Source of the DNA: a virus
Reading direction: 5' to 3' (one strand)
Length of the DNA stretch: 64,000 bases
IMG/VR virus record: IMGVR_UViG_3300030616_000506
Span: 62,001-126,000 of that record
The notes beneath the pieces were generated by a model. It was not told where the DNA came from and made no database searches. It was given only the letters and a program-made list of their open reading frames with translations. Position 1 is the first letter of the stretch, and every line of letters starts with the position of its first letter. The translations under genes were made by a program, and so were the position numbers. Shown in pieces: positions 1 to 8,892 of the stretch.

Positions 1-1295
1 TTTATTCCATCATCTATACTATACTTATACCTTATACCTAACTCTTTCATTAATTTAAGAGAATTTATTATATAGTCTCTCTTATCTAACATATCTTCTT
101 TTGTTCTTATATCACAATCTGGTATAATGCTCTTTATCTTTTCACCTATTGTACGGATATCTTCACTCTCTGAAGATATATTGTAGGTTTTACCCTTAAT
201 CACATTTATTGGAGCTTCTATACACTTCTTATATATAAGAGCTGCATCCTTTACATGACAGAATCCTCTATATTGATTTCCTCCATATATAGTTATCTCC
301 TTATCTATACAACCCTTTATTGATAGAAGATTGATAACCAAATCAAATCTCATCCTATCTGATAAGCCATATAAAGTGCCCATCCTTAATATTATTGGTG
401 AGAAGTTTTCATCTGATAACTCCAATATCCCCTTTTCTGATTCTAGTTTCATTCTTGCATAAAGAGATACTGGATTTAACTCAGATTTCTCATCTAATAA
501 ACGGTTGTGCTTACTTGCTCCATATACACTACAGGTTGATGCAAATATAAATCTATTTATTTGACTATACTTACAAATCTCTGCAATCATCTTTGATGCT
601 AAGTAGTTAATCTCTATTGTTTCTTCTGGATTTAAAGAGGATGCTTCATCTCCAACTATAGCTGCTAGATGAATAACAGCATCCACACTCTTGGTAGCTT
701 CTATCAAATCCTTTAGGTTTCTTATGTCTCCCAATATAAATTTAAAGTTCGGATTGTTCTCTATTTTCTCTATACCTGATCTACCATAAGTTAGGTTATC
801 CAAAACCTTAACCTTATAACCTGCATCCAATAATATCTTAGAAAGAACTGACCCTAAGTATCCTGCTCCACCTATTATTAAAATATTTTTTATTATATTA
901 TTTTCCTTATACCCATCCTCTAATTTTCCTTGATAACCCTTTTCTGATATGAATATTACATCAATTATCTTATCTTCCTCATCTATTATAGGTATAGCTA
1001 AAACTCCTCTCTCAGGTAATTTCTTCCTTACATTTTTCTTGTTTAATATATTCTCTATAGTTAATTTATTCCATCCCCTTCTTAGGAATATAGGTTTCTT
1101 ATTTATGATATCAACTATATTATCTTCAACTGTGTGACCTTTTAGAATAGCACTCCTAATATCTCCATCTGTCACAGATCCAATCAATTTATTGTTTTCA
1201 GTTATAAATAATATACCATAACCCATTATATCTAACTTCTTCATTATACCCTTTAGGTTGTTTGATTTGTCTGCTATTATAGAATTCAATTTCAT
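1..1295 (-). CDS. CBS-domain / NAD-dependent sugar epimerase fusion (3' end outside window)
   Basis: One open frame runs from an ATG at 1295 to the window edge. Residues 1 to about 115 form a CBS-pair region (motif ENNKLIGSVTDGDIRSAI). After a short linker comes a short-chain epimerase with the nucleotide-binding motif IIGGAGYLGS, then IHLAA and the catalytic YAKMK-type Tyr/Lys. The family (UDP-glucose 4-epimerase-like) interconverts or oxidises nucleotide sugars in the cytoplasm. The start overlaps the stop of the DegT aminotransferase gene as ATGA. CBS pairs usually sense adenine nucleotides; in glycan clusters they are more often fused to nucleotidyltransferases, so this pairing is uncommon. 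The exact sugar product cannot be told. The C-terminus is missing because the window ends. Confidence 0.85.
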   Translation of the reverse strand, partial: MKLNSIIADKSNNLKGIMKKLDIMGYGILFITENNKLIGSVTDGDIRSAILKGHTVEDNIVDIINKKPIFLRRGWNKLTIENILNKKNVRKKLPERGVLAIPIIDEEDKIIDVIFISEKGYQGKLEDGYKENNIIKNILIIGGAGYLGSVLSKILLDAGYKVKVLDNLTYGRSGIEKIENNPNFKFILGDIRNLKDLIEATKSVDAVIHLAAIVGDEASSLNPEETIEINYLASKMIAEICKYSQINRFIFASTCSVYGASKHNRLLDEKSELNPVSLYARMKLESEKGILELSDENFSPIILRMGTLYGLSDRMRFDLVINLLSIKGCIDKEITIYGGNQYRGFCHVKDAALIYKKCIEAPINVIKGKTYNISSESEDIRTIGEKIKSIIPDCDIRTKEDMLDKRDYIINSLKLMKELGIRYKYSIDDGI

Positions 1296-2371
1296 TTATA
1301 ATATTCCTTTATTTTATCTGCTACATAATCTACTTCTTTAAATGTTAGGGATGGATATAAAGGTATATTTAATATCCTTTTAGAGATTTTTTCTGTTACT
1401 GGAAGTTTAATCCTTTTATCATAATATAGTGGAGTCAAATGTACAGGTGGATCAAAATAAGGTTTTGTTGATATTCCATTATCTAATAAATATTTCATTA
1501 GATTATCTCTATCATTCACTTCTATTGGCATCATTTGAAAGACATGATGAAAATATGGATTTATTGGAGGTCTATTAATGTTTATATATCTATGTAATTT
1601 ATGGATGTATCTTTCAGCTAACTTTCTTCTTTTATTAGAATATATGTAAATATCCTTAAGTTGAGAAATAGCCAAAGCTGCACATATGGTTGGCATTCTA
1701 AAGTTATATCCTAGATATATATATTCATCATCTTTTCTTCCATGTGACCTTATTAATTTTAATTTTTCATATATCTTATCATCATCTAATACTAGTAATC
1801 CTCCCTCTCCTGAAGTTATTACTTTAGTCTGACATAGACTATACATTCCACAATTTCCGAAGGAACCAGTATGGTCTCCATATATTCTAGCACCCATGGA
1901 TTCTGCTGCATCTTCAAAGAATAATAACTTATGATCTTCTGCTAAATCTTTTAGAGCCTTTGTATAATATGCTGGACAACCTGCATAGTGAACTACAGTT
2001 ATGGCTTTAGTTTTAGTAGTTATTTTTTCCTTTACTGATTCTATATCTAAACCATAAGTTTTATCCTCTATATCAGCAAAGACTGGTTTGGCACCAACAA
2101 ATGCTACTGAGTTTGCTGTTGAAATAAAGGTAAAGGAAGGTACTATCACTTCATCTCCTTGCTTTATATCATATGCTAACATCATAGCATGTAATGCAGC
2201 AGTTCCATTACAAAATGCCAAGCAATGTTTCCTACCTGAAAAGTCTGCTACTCTTTTTTCTAAATCTTCTATTTCTGGACCGACTGCCCAGAAATTTCCT
2301 CTTTTTATAACTGATGTTATTGATGATATGTCTTCCTTACTCCAAATCATTTTATAGAGTGGTACATTCAT
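1292..2371 (-). CDS. DegT/DnrJ/EryC1 PLP-dependent sugar aminotransferase
   Basis: A 359-residue fold-type I aminotransferase that transfers an amino group from glutamate to a keto-sugar nucleotide. The family signature is clear: GTAAL near residue 57, EDAAESMGA near 153, and the PLP lysine K183 in QTKVITSGEGG. Length is normal for the family. It sits in the nonulosonic-acid part of the operon, overlapping its neighbours by 4 bases on both sides, so it probably aminates the 4-keto intermediate of a bacillosamine- or legionaminic-type sugar. The substrate is inferred from context only. Confidence 0.92.
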   Translation of the reverse strand: MNVPLYKMIWSKEDISSITSVIKRGNFWAVGPEIEDLEKRVADFSGRKHCLAFCNGTAALHAMMLAYDIKQGDEVIVPSFTFISTANSVAFVGAKPVFADIEDKTYGLDIESVKEKITTKTKAITVVHYAGCPAYYTKALKDLAEDHKLLFFEDAAESMGARIYGDHTGSFGNCGMYSLCQTKVITSGEGGLLVLDDDKIYEKLKLIRSHGRKDDEYIYLGYNFRMPTICAALAISQLKDIYIYSNKRRKLAERYIHKLHRYININRPPINPYFHHVFQMMPIEVNDRDNLMKYLLDNGISTKPYFDPPVHLTPLYYDKRIKLPVTEKISKRILNIPLYPSLTFKEVDYVADKIKEYYK

Positions 2372-3507
2372 TCAGCCTTTCCTCCATTTATAAGTGCCTC
2401 AAGTATATTTTTCTTTCTTTCCCAAGAGAATTTCCTCCTCTCGAAGATATTTCTATTCCAATATTTCTCTACTATTGTCCAGAACTCTTTATGAGTATAA
2501 CCAGTAAAGTCTAACCAATCATCTAGTATTTTCTGATCTAGTTTATGGTCATTATTCAATACTAATTTAACTGCAGTATCCCTATCGATATATCCATTCC
2601 ATATCCAATAACAAGCTACATCGGTTGCTCTAGAGAAACCTAATTTTGGATATTTTAACCAAGAGTTCAATAAGTATCCTGGAGTATCTATTGCATCATA
2701 GTCCTCTATGTAACCTGATCTTTTCCATTCATTAGATAAATCCTTGAAACCGAATTTCTCTGCAAGTTTGTGGTTAGTTCTTCCATCCCATGGTATAAAG
2801 TAACTTAAATATATAGGATCGAGTTTAGCATTATCTATATCCTTCTTTGTGGGATATTTGAGTGCATTCAAATCTTTTTCATTTATCCCCTTACTCTTCC
2901 AATATTTTAAATCTAGTGGTGTAGCTACAGTGTTATATATTTGTTCTTTAGCTGAATAAGTATCCTTATTCTGTACTCCTCCATACATAAAGCTAACATC
3001 CTCTCCATACACAACTAGTGAGATATTATAATTAATTGCTACTCTTAAAGGAACTACATAAAGAGCTAAATCTAGTGGCATAGCACCAAAACAACTCTCT
3101 TCAAATGCAATTCTTGTCATTTTTCTGGCTACATCTCTATTTAGATTGATAGATATAACATCACATCCAAATACATCGCTCATATTATTAAAGTTATGTA
3201 GTCCTGCTTTAGTCCATCCAAAGTATGTAGCTACATTTACCAATAAGGGATTCATCCCTAATACTTCCTTCATTATATAAATCTGGTAATAGCTATCCTT
3301 TCCGCCACTTACTCCAATTACACAATCATAATACCCATCATCTCTTCTATATTTATTACATAACTTAACTAATTCCTTCCATCTCTTATTCCAATCTATG
3401 GTTTTTCTATAGTCGTTAGACTTACAGGCAGAGCATATTCCATCTTCTCCTATAACTACTCCTGGTTTAGTGTTAGGTAATACACATTTCTTACAATACT
3501 TTATCAT
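2368..3507 (-). CDS. N-acetyl sugar amidotransferase (WbpG/PseA/LegG family)
   Basis: A PP-loop ATP pyrophosphatase of about 379 residues that transfers ammonia to an N-acetyl sugar to form an acetamidino group. An N-terminal four-cysteine knuckle (C5, C8, C25, C28) is followed by the ATP-binding SGGKDS at 67-72, the standard layout. The start at 3507 is chosen because GGAGAG lies about 5 bases upstream; an upstream in-frame GTG would add four residues. The family normally works with a HisH/HisF-like glutaminase pair, which is not seen here. Its presence beside NeuB/NeuA suggests an amidino-modified nonulosonic acid. Confidence 0.9.
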   Translation of the reverse strand: MIKYCKKCVLPNTKPGVVIGEDGICSACKSNDYRKTIDWNKRWKELVKLCNKYRRDDGYYDCVIGVSGGKDSYYQIYIMKEVLGMNPLLVNVATYFGWTKAGLHNFNNMSDVFGCDVISINLNRDVARKMTRIAFEESCFGAMPLDLALYVVPLRVAINYNISLVVYGEDVSFMYGGVQNKDTYSAKEQIYNTVATPLDLKYWKSKGINEKDLNALKYPTKKDIDNAKLDPIYLSYFIPWDGRTNHKLAEKFGFKDLSNEWKRSGYIEDYDAIDTPGYLLNSWLKYPKLGFSRATDVACYWIWNGYIDRDTAVKLVLNNDHKLDQKILDDWLDFTGYTHKEFWTIVEKYWNRNIFERRKFSWERKKNILEALINGGKAE

Positions 3508-3932
3508 ATTTCTCTCCACTCATTATCTATAACATCAAATAGGATAGTTTTATCTCCACTTCCTCTGATTATACTTCTGGCTCTAACTTTAATGTTTGCT
3601 GGTATATTTGAGTTTGGTAATATAAGAGTATATGCTCCTATCACGGTATTGTCTCCTATACTTATTTTTCCATTGATTCCACTCTCAGTATCTTCTGATA
3701 TAATGGAACAATGAGGACCCATCTGAACATTATCTCCTATTTCTATAATATATTTAGCATTCATATGTGTAAAGTTCCCTATATCAATATTTTTACCCAA
3801 TTTTAAATTATCTGAATGTAAACATCTCCATCCATATTTTTTTCCTATTGGACATGATTTCCATCCTGAATCCTCATATGCCCAACCATCTTCATCAAAT
3901 ATAGGGTTTTTCCAATTTTTAAATCTATTCAT
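3504..3932 (-). CDS. Left-handed beta-helix acyl/acetyltransferase
   Basis: A 142-residue hexapeptide-repeat protein. The repeats run from about residue 48 to 115 (for example IDIGNFTHMNAKYIIEIGD and ISIGDNTVIGAYTLI), the signature of trimeric acyl-CoA sugar acetyltransferases. The N-terminal 45 residues are Trp-rich and not typical. ATG at 3932 is preferred to a TTG one codon earlier. It lies between the amidotransferase and the formyltransferase, so it probably acetylates the same amino sugar. Substrate not determinable. Confidence 0.8.
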   Translation of the reverse strand: MNRFKNWKNPIFDEDGWAYEDSGWKSCPIGKKYGWRCLHSDNLKLGKNIDIGNFTHMNAKYIIEIGDNVQMGPHCSIISEDTESGINGKISIGDNTVIGAYTLILPNSNIPANIKVRARSIIRGSGDKTILFDVIDNEWREI

Positions 3933-4665
3933 CAATCAAATCAGCTTCCCATATTATTAACTTTTTACCATCTTTCTCTATATATGCTCCTCTATATGGA
4001 TAACTTAAAGCTCTAATTTTTTTATAAATATCATCTATATCATCATCTAGATTTATTTTATTATCTTTTAATTTAGGTTTATCAAAATAAATAGCTTTAT
4101 TCTTATCCTGGGGTATCCTAGGAGCAGTTCCATTCAATATTTTTGGTATATATTTTTTAATAAGTTCTTGACCACATTCTATCACATAACTATATACATC
4201 AGAGGAATCGCTATTCTCTCCTAAAGTGAAAGTGGATTGTCCTATTATATCTCCGGAGTCCATTTCTTCATTTATGTAGAACATAGTAACTCCAGATTCA
4301 GTAATATCATTTAATATAGTATTTATTATGGGAGCTGGACCTCTACCGAATGGTAATAATGTAGGATGGAATCCTATAAAGGTATATTTATCTAGTAGTT
4401 TCTTATCTATTATCTGTCTCCAACCAGCTACTATAATTATATCAGGTTTTAATCTGTCTAGTAATTCTTCCTGCTCATTTATATTATCTATTTTATATAA
4501 AGGTAATTCAAATACCTCAAAGTTATTATTAATATCATACATAATTGTTTTAGATTCAGATGATAAAGTTATTATGGCATCTACTATTCTACCCTTATAC
4601 ATTCTAGTTAGAGTCTGCAATAAATGCCATCCGAAGTCATTAGCTGATAACCATACTATTTTCAT
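3925..4665 (-). CDS. Formyltransferase family protein (sugar N-formyltransferase-like)
   Basis: A 246-residue protein of the methionyl-tRNA formyltransferase fold, which uses N10-formyl-THF. The core motif reads GFHPTLLPFGRGPAP, followed by MDSGDIIGQ containing the conserved Asp. The Asn that stands two residues before the His in classical enzymes (NxH) is Gly here, as I recall for a GRGxAP-type subfamily found in glycan clusters. It is shorter than Fmt (about 310) and lacks the tRNA-binding C-domain, which argues for a sugar substrate. It overlaps both neighbours. Confidence 0.82.
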   Translation of the reverse strand: MKIVWLSANDFGWHLLQTLTRMYKGRIVDAIITLSSESKTIMYDINNNFEVFELPLYKIDNINEQEELLDRLKPDIIIVAGWRQIIDKKLLDKYTFIGFHPTLLPFGRGPAPIINTILNDITESGVTMFYINEEMDSGDIIGQSTFTLGENSDSSDVYSYVIECGQELIKKYIPKILNGTAPRIPQDKNKAIYFDKPKLKDNKINLDDDIDDIYKKIRALSYPYRGAYIEKDGKKLIIWEADLIDE

Positions 4666-5312
4666 ATTATCTCCCTAATTAATTTAAATCCTTCTGCATA
4701 TGATGTATTAATTTCAGATCCTCTTTTTCTTGCTAGTGCAGTTATTCCACTTATTGATCTTGGATGTGGATGCTCCTTTAATTCACTACTATAGCATTCC
4801 ATGGCTTGTAATTTCTTTTTTATAAATTTGGATATATCTACGTATACATTTGGTGTAAATCCATAGAGTCCCCACTCAGTCTCTGATAATGTCTCATACA
4901 TAAATACTTTCTTTATATCACATCTATCAGGTCTAGAGGCAACCAATGAGCATTCTGAAATTTTTATATGATCTTGATGTAAATCTCCATTATATGGTAT
5001 ATATAGAATATCAGGTTTAATATCTTTAATTACTTCTGATATTTTATCTATAAGAGTAGAATAATCTATATATTTAGTTAAATCAGTTGTTGGTAATCCA
5101 AGTGATATAGAACTACTTATACCAAGAGTTTTACAGGATTTTAATATTTCATTCTCTCTGTTATTTATATAATCAATAGACCACTTAGGTTGATGAGGTT
5201 TACTAACTATACATAGATTTATCTCTTGTCCTTCATTACTATATCTAGCTATAGTTCCACCACATCCTAAAACTTCATCATCTCCATGTGGAGCTATAAT
5301 TAAGATTTTCAT
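4662..5312 (-). CDS. PIG-L/LmbE family N-deacetylase
   Basis: A 216-residue zinc-dependent deacetylase that removes acetyl from GlcNAc-type sugars. The metal motif APHGDDE (H9, D11, D12) stands at the N-terminus and a second metal histidine lies in LHQDH. Length matches the family. Together with the acetyl-, formyl- and amidotransferases upstream it could set the N-acyl pattern of the nonulosonic acid. ATGA overlap with the preceding NeuC-like gene. Confidence 0.92.
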   Translation of the reverse strand: MKILIIAPHGDDEVLGCGGTIARYSNEGQEINLCIVSKPHQPKWSIDYINNRENEILKSCKTLGISSSISLGLPTTDLTKYIDYSTLIDKISEVIKDIKPDILYIPYNGDLHQDHIKISECSLVASRPDRCDIKKVFMYETLSETEWGLYGFTPNVYVDISKFIKKKLQAMECYSSELKEHPHPRSISGITALARKRGSEINTSYAEGFKLIREII

Positions 5313-6118
5313 AATATCTCTCTAATAAATTTTATTACATTATCACTAGCATGCTTAATAGACATATCAGCTACTTTACTTTCTCTATCTTTATTTCTTT
5401 TTCCTATAGATATAATCTGATCTGGCTTTATTAAGAAATGAGCTTCATAGTATTGACATGAGGAATTTGTAATAAATCTATTACAATCCTTTAATAATCT
5501 AAGAAATTCTGGTCTAGGTAAGTTATAATGAGTAACCATATTCTCTAGTAAATCTGAATATTTATCTCCATTAGGTTCTATCCAAATATAGTTAAAGTCT
5601 CTAATCTTTTCGATATTTTCTATCTCTTTTAAGATATTCTCTTCCGATTCTCTAGTAACTGGATTATATAATATAAGATCATAATCTCCTTTCTTTACTC
5701 CATACTCTTTTGTTATATCAATTTCTTCATCCACTTCTAGATTATCTAACATTATATTACCTATTGTTATAACACAATATTTTTTATCAACACTTTTACA
5801 AAGGTCCTTCACTCTTTGCTTTGCTTTATTATTTGTACATAACTGAAAATCACTCATTAGTGTTATAGCATGTCTATATACATCATCATGTAATTCAAAG
5901 CTAGACTTCTCACCTGCCCATAGATGAATTATTTTTTTATTCTCTCTATATCTTTCCAAAACAAAGTCAAATGTTTCTTTTCTATCCCCAACAGCTAGTA
6001 TATAATCTGATTTCTCATAATCATCAGTATACATATCTTCACTTATTAACTTATCAACTAATTTGCTAATAGCTCCATTAGAAGCACGATTAAATGATGC
6101 TACAAAGATCTTAGGCAT
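5309..6118 (-). CDS. NeuC-like UDP-N-acetylglucosamine 2-epimerase (short form)
   Basis: A 269-residue GT-B-like epimerase of the hydrolysing UDP-GlcNAc 2-epimerase/NeuC type. Visible landmarks are HLWAGE, YRHAITLMSD, the mid-protein GN with Asp, YNPVT, and near the C-terminus TNSSCQYYEA, which replaces the usual SSG.xEEA, then SIGKRN..RE. It is about 100 residues shorter than bacterial NeuC, mainly in the N-terminal domain. It would make the N-acetylmannosamine-type precursor for NeuB, encoded immediately downstream with a 19-base overlap. Confidence 0.75.
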   Translation of the reverse strand: MPKIFVASFNRASNGAISKLVDKLISEDMYTDDYEKSDYILAVGDRKETFDFVLERYRENKKIIHLWAGEKSSFELHDDVYRHAITLMSDFQLCTNNKAKQRVKDLCKSVDKKYCVITIGNIMLDNLEVDEEIDITKEYGVKKGDYDLILYNPVTRESEENILKEIENIEKIRDFNYIWIEPNGDKYSDLLENMVTHYNLPRPEFLRLLKDCNRFITNSSCQYYEAHFLIKPDQIISIGKRNKDRESKVADMSIKHASDNVIKFIREIL

Positions 6119-6771
6119 TTAACCATCCTACCAAATTGCTCTGGATTTATAGATACCAACTTATCAGGAGTATTCATATTATGAGTTAATGTTATATGTT
6201 TCTCAACTACTGAGTATTTTCTATCATAATATAAACCTCTAGTGTGATCTGATATACCTACATTATATCCCAATTTTTCTAATTCCTCTACTCTTTCTAG
6301 ATGTGAATTAAAACAAGGATATTTACTAACACAATGTAATAATGTTACATTAGCATCAGGAATATATGATAATGCTTTCTCTATTTCTTCTAAAGTTGCC
6401 ATCCCATCTTTGTGGATTAGACTTCCAGTACTTAGTAAGATAGGCTTATCTTTACTAGCTACCTCTCTTAAGAAGTTTATATTTCCTAAGTATGTACTAG
6501 CTATCTTATACATAGGTACTAAATCATCTAACATATGTATAGATTCAAAGGTATGAGGAGTACATAAAAAGGTTATATTTTTCTTATCACAATATTCTTT
6601 TAAATCTCTAAAATCTTTATCAAATAACCAATATTTTTGAAGATTCCTAATATGATAAATTCTCTGAAATTTTATTGCATCGGCATCTGCATCTTTAGCT
6701 GCATCAACTAATTTCTTAGCTATTTCTACATCTCCATTATGATTTATTCCAGCTTCAGCTATTATTATCAT
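6100..6771 (-). CDS. neuB: N-acetylneuraminate/nonulosonate synthase, barrel domain only (NeuB-like)
   Basis: A 223-residue TIM-barrel enzyme that condenses phosphoenolpyruvate with an N-acyl hexosamine to give a nine-carbon acid. Signatures: AEAGINHNGD at the N-terminus, IKFQ, FLCTPH, KIAS, LSTGS, LHCVSKYP, GISDHT and VEKHITL. Typical NeuB is about 345 residues with a C-terminal antifreeze-like SAF domain. That domain is absent here, and the frame ends right after the barrel. In known NeuB dimers the SAF domain covers the partner's active site, so this form may behave differently or need a partner. Confidence 0.9.
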   Translation of the reverse strand: MIIIAEAGINHNGDVEIAKKLVDAAKDADADAIKFQRIYHIRNLQKYWLFDKDFRDLKEYCDKKNITFLCTPHTFESIHMLDDLVPMYKIASTYLGNINFLREVASKDKPILLSTGSLIHKDGMATLEEIEKALSYIPDANVTLLHCVSKYPCFNSHLERVEELEKLGYNVGISDHTRGLYYDRKYSVVEKHITLTHNMNTPDKLVSINPEQFGRMVKCLRSL

Positions 6772-7411
6772 TTTCTACTATCACTACCTTTAAATTATAT
6801 AATAAATTTAACCCATTAAATAACATTCTCTTATTATTACAATAAACTGTCCAAGCTCTAATGGAATCTTTACTCTCTTTTATATCAAATGGCATTATAT
6901 GTTCTCTATGTTTGATTTTATATCCATTTTTTCCTAAAAAATTTTCTATAAAAGATATAGGAAATAGATTATATCCAGATTGCCAATATTCCTTATTTTT
7001 AGTTCTAAATTTTAATTTAACTTCTATATCATAGTCATTAAATATTGATACTAATATTAATATTCCATTATACTTAAGATGTTTTAAAACATTTTTTAAA
7101 ACTAATTTATAATCTTCAAATATAGTTAGAACTCCAACCATAGTTATTACATCAAATTTTTTATTTAAATTAAATTTTTTTACATCATCCACAAAAAATT
7201 CTATATTTTCCTTACTAAATCTTTCTTTAGCATTATTTATTAAGTTATCACTATTATCAAATGCATACAATTTATTTCTAATATTTAAACTTCTTTGTAG
7301 ATAAACTGGTAATTCTCCAGATGCTGTACCTATATCTAATATATCTATATATTCACTGTCATATCTTTTCTCTACAATATTTCTTATTTCCTTGTATATC
7401 TCTTTTATCAT
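6755..7411 (-). CDS. Class I SAM-dependent methyltransferase
   Basis: A protein of about 218 residues with the SAM-binding motif DILDIGTASGELP, the acidic loop YAFDNSDNL and FDVITMVGVLTIF. The start at 7411 is chosen because a strong AAGGAGGGAG ribosome-binding site precedes it; an upstream ATG at 7465 would overlap neuA. It probably methylates a sugar. Target unknown. Confidence 0.82.
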   Translation of the reverse strand: MIKEIYKEIRNIVEKRYDSEYIDILDIGTASGELPVYLQRSLNIRNKLYAFDNSDNLINNAKERFSKENIEFFVDDVKKFNLNKKFDVITMVGVLTIFEDYKLVLKNVLKHLKYNGILILVSIFNDYDIEVKLKFRTKNKEYWQSGYNLFPISFIENFLGKNGYKIKHREHIMPFDIKESKDSIRAWTVYCNNKRMLFNGLNLLYNLKVVIVENDNNS

Positions 7412-7445
7412 AAAGTTATCTCCCTCCTTTTTATAAATATAATCA

Positions 7446-8030
7446 TTATCTATCATTTCTATCATTTTTACTCTCCATATAGTATCTAGCTAGCCTAAAA
7501 TCTTCATATGTATCTATATCTAATGAAGATTCTCTATCCATTAAAATAAATCCCATATTTTTTGTATAAATCTTATCCTTAAATACATATACTGCACCAT
7601 TTGGATAATATACATATGGAGCGATTTCTTTTACTGAGATAACTGATTCAAAGCTACCTTTTATATAAGTTTCTATACATTTATCTATATGCTTAGCTTT
7701 TCTTAAAGGAGATGTTGGTTGTAATAATACATAAAAATCTGGTTTGTGATCATGAGGTATCCATAAATCTAAGTCATCAACAACTTCTTGTGATGTAGCT
7801 GTATCTGTAGCTAACTCTCTAGGTCTATCTCTTTCCTTTAATCCATATTTCTTACCTATCTTTAATACTACTGGATCATCAGATGATATAAATATATCAT
7901 TTATATATTTAGATTTCTTAGCTTCTTCTATGGCATATTCAATTAAGGTCTTATTATTTATAGTTCTTATATTCTTATGTGGTAATCTTTTTGATCCCTT
8001 TCTAGCTGGTATAATTCCGTATATTTTCAT
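7446..8030 (-). CDS. neuA: CMP-N-acylneuraminate cytidylyltransferase
   Basis: A 194-residue CMP-sugar synthetase activating a nonulosonic acid with CTP. It has the glycine/lysine-rich N-terminal motif IIPARKGSKRLPHKN, then SSDDP and LQPTSPLR, all diagnostic. It is shorter than bacterial NeuA (about 220-230) but keeps the catalytic core. With the adjacent NeuB and NeuC-like genes it completes a three-step pathway to a CMP-activated nine-carbon sugar. Confidence 0.93.
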   Translation of the reverse strand: MKIYGIIPARKGSKRLPHKNIRTINNKTLIEYAIEEAKKSKYINDIFISSDDPVVLKIGKKYGLKERDRPRELATDTATSQEVVDDLDLWIPHDHKPDFYVLLQPTSPLRKAKHIDKCIETYIKGSFESVISVKEIAPYVYYPNGAVYVFKDKIYTKNMGFILMDRESSLDIDTYEDFRLARYYMESKNDRNDR

Positions 8031-8031
8031 A

Positions 8032-8892
8032 TTAAAAATTATGTGCTGGATAGCAATCCTTACATAATGTTAGAGCTCTGTGATTCATATTATCTAGTAA
8101 GGCTCTAATCCCATCCAACTGTGGATTATTATTCCATATATCATATAAGGAATTTTTATGTATATTTCCTATAGTTAATAAATTATCATAATCTCCACAA
8201 CATGCTGTTACCTTTCCATCCCAATCTACACTTAATTTTCTATGAACCTCAGTACAAGGTATATGACATCTCTTAGTTGTTTGATCTAACCTTTCCCAGT
8301 TTGTCTTACCTACACTTACTTCATCTACTATTTTAGACCATTTATTTAAGAATCTATTTTTTCCTTTAATATCATCAGCTGTAGTTGTTATATGTATATA
8401 GGGTTTATCTCTATCTCTTCTCATTTCTACTAATTTCTTTATATTAGCTTCAAGTATATCATATGGAGCTCCTCTAATGTATTCATACTCCTTTTTGTTT
8501 AATCCTTGCATTGAAAATATGATTGAATCTAATTTCATATCAATTATTGCTCTCATATTAGATTCTGATATAACTAATCCATTATTTGTTATATGTAATA
8601 AGTGATCAGATGATTTTATCAAATTTGAGAAATCTATTATATGAGGATGTAAGAAAGGCTCTCCCCATCTAATAAATCTAATACCGACATCTTTTCCCTT
8701 AATTTGTTTTAATATTAAGTTAAATGTCTCTCTAGACATAAATCCTTTATCTCTCTTCATTATATTTCTAGAGCACATTTTACACATTAAGTTACAATGA
8801 TTAGTTAATTCTACATCTATTATAAGAGGAAAATCTCTACTCTTACTTAAATCATCATCGTAATATTTCCTAAAAGGATTATCTCTACTCAT
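8032..8892 (-). CDS. Radical SAM protein with SPASM-type C-terminus
   Basis: A 286-residue radical SAM enzyme. The [4Fe-4S] motif CNLMCKMC uses C33, C37 and C40. A C-terminal cysteine group (CHIPC, then CCGDYD and LCKDC) preceding the IGNIHKNSLYDIWNN element is typical of SPASM or Twitch auxiliary clusters. Such proteins are common in glycan clusters of anaerobes, where they rearrange or dehydrate sugars. One of five radical SAM genes in this operon. Confidence 0.88.
   Translation of the reverse strand: MSRDNPFRKYYDDDLSKSRDFPLIIDVELTNHCNLMCKMCSRNIMKRDKGFMSRETFNLILKQIKGKDVGIRFIRWGEPFLHPHIIDFSNLIKSSDHLLHITNNGLVISESNMRAIIDMKLDSIIFSMQGLNKKEYEYIRGAPYDILEANIKKLVEMRRDRDKPYIHITTTADDIKGKNRFLNKWSKIVDEVSVGKTNWERLDQTTKRCHIPCTEVHRKLSVDWDGKVTACCGDYDNLLTIGNIHKNSLYDIWNNNPQLDGIRALLDNMNHRALTLCKDCYPAHNF

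Noticed and set aside
949-1137. Plus-strand frames such as 949-1137, 2088-2357, 4328-4678, 15677-15940 and 21081-21383
   Set aside because: All lie opposite clear minus-strand genes, have low-complexity hydrophobic translations typical of shadow frames, and lack ribosome-binding sites.
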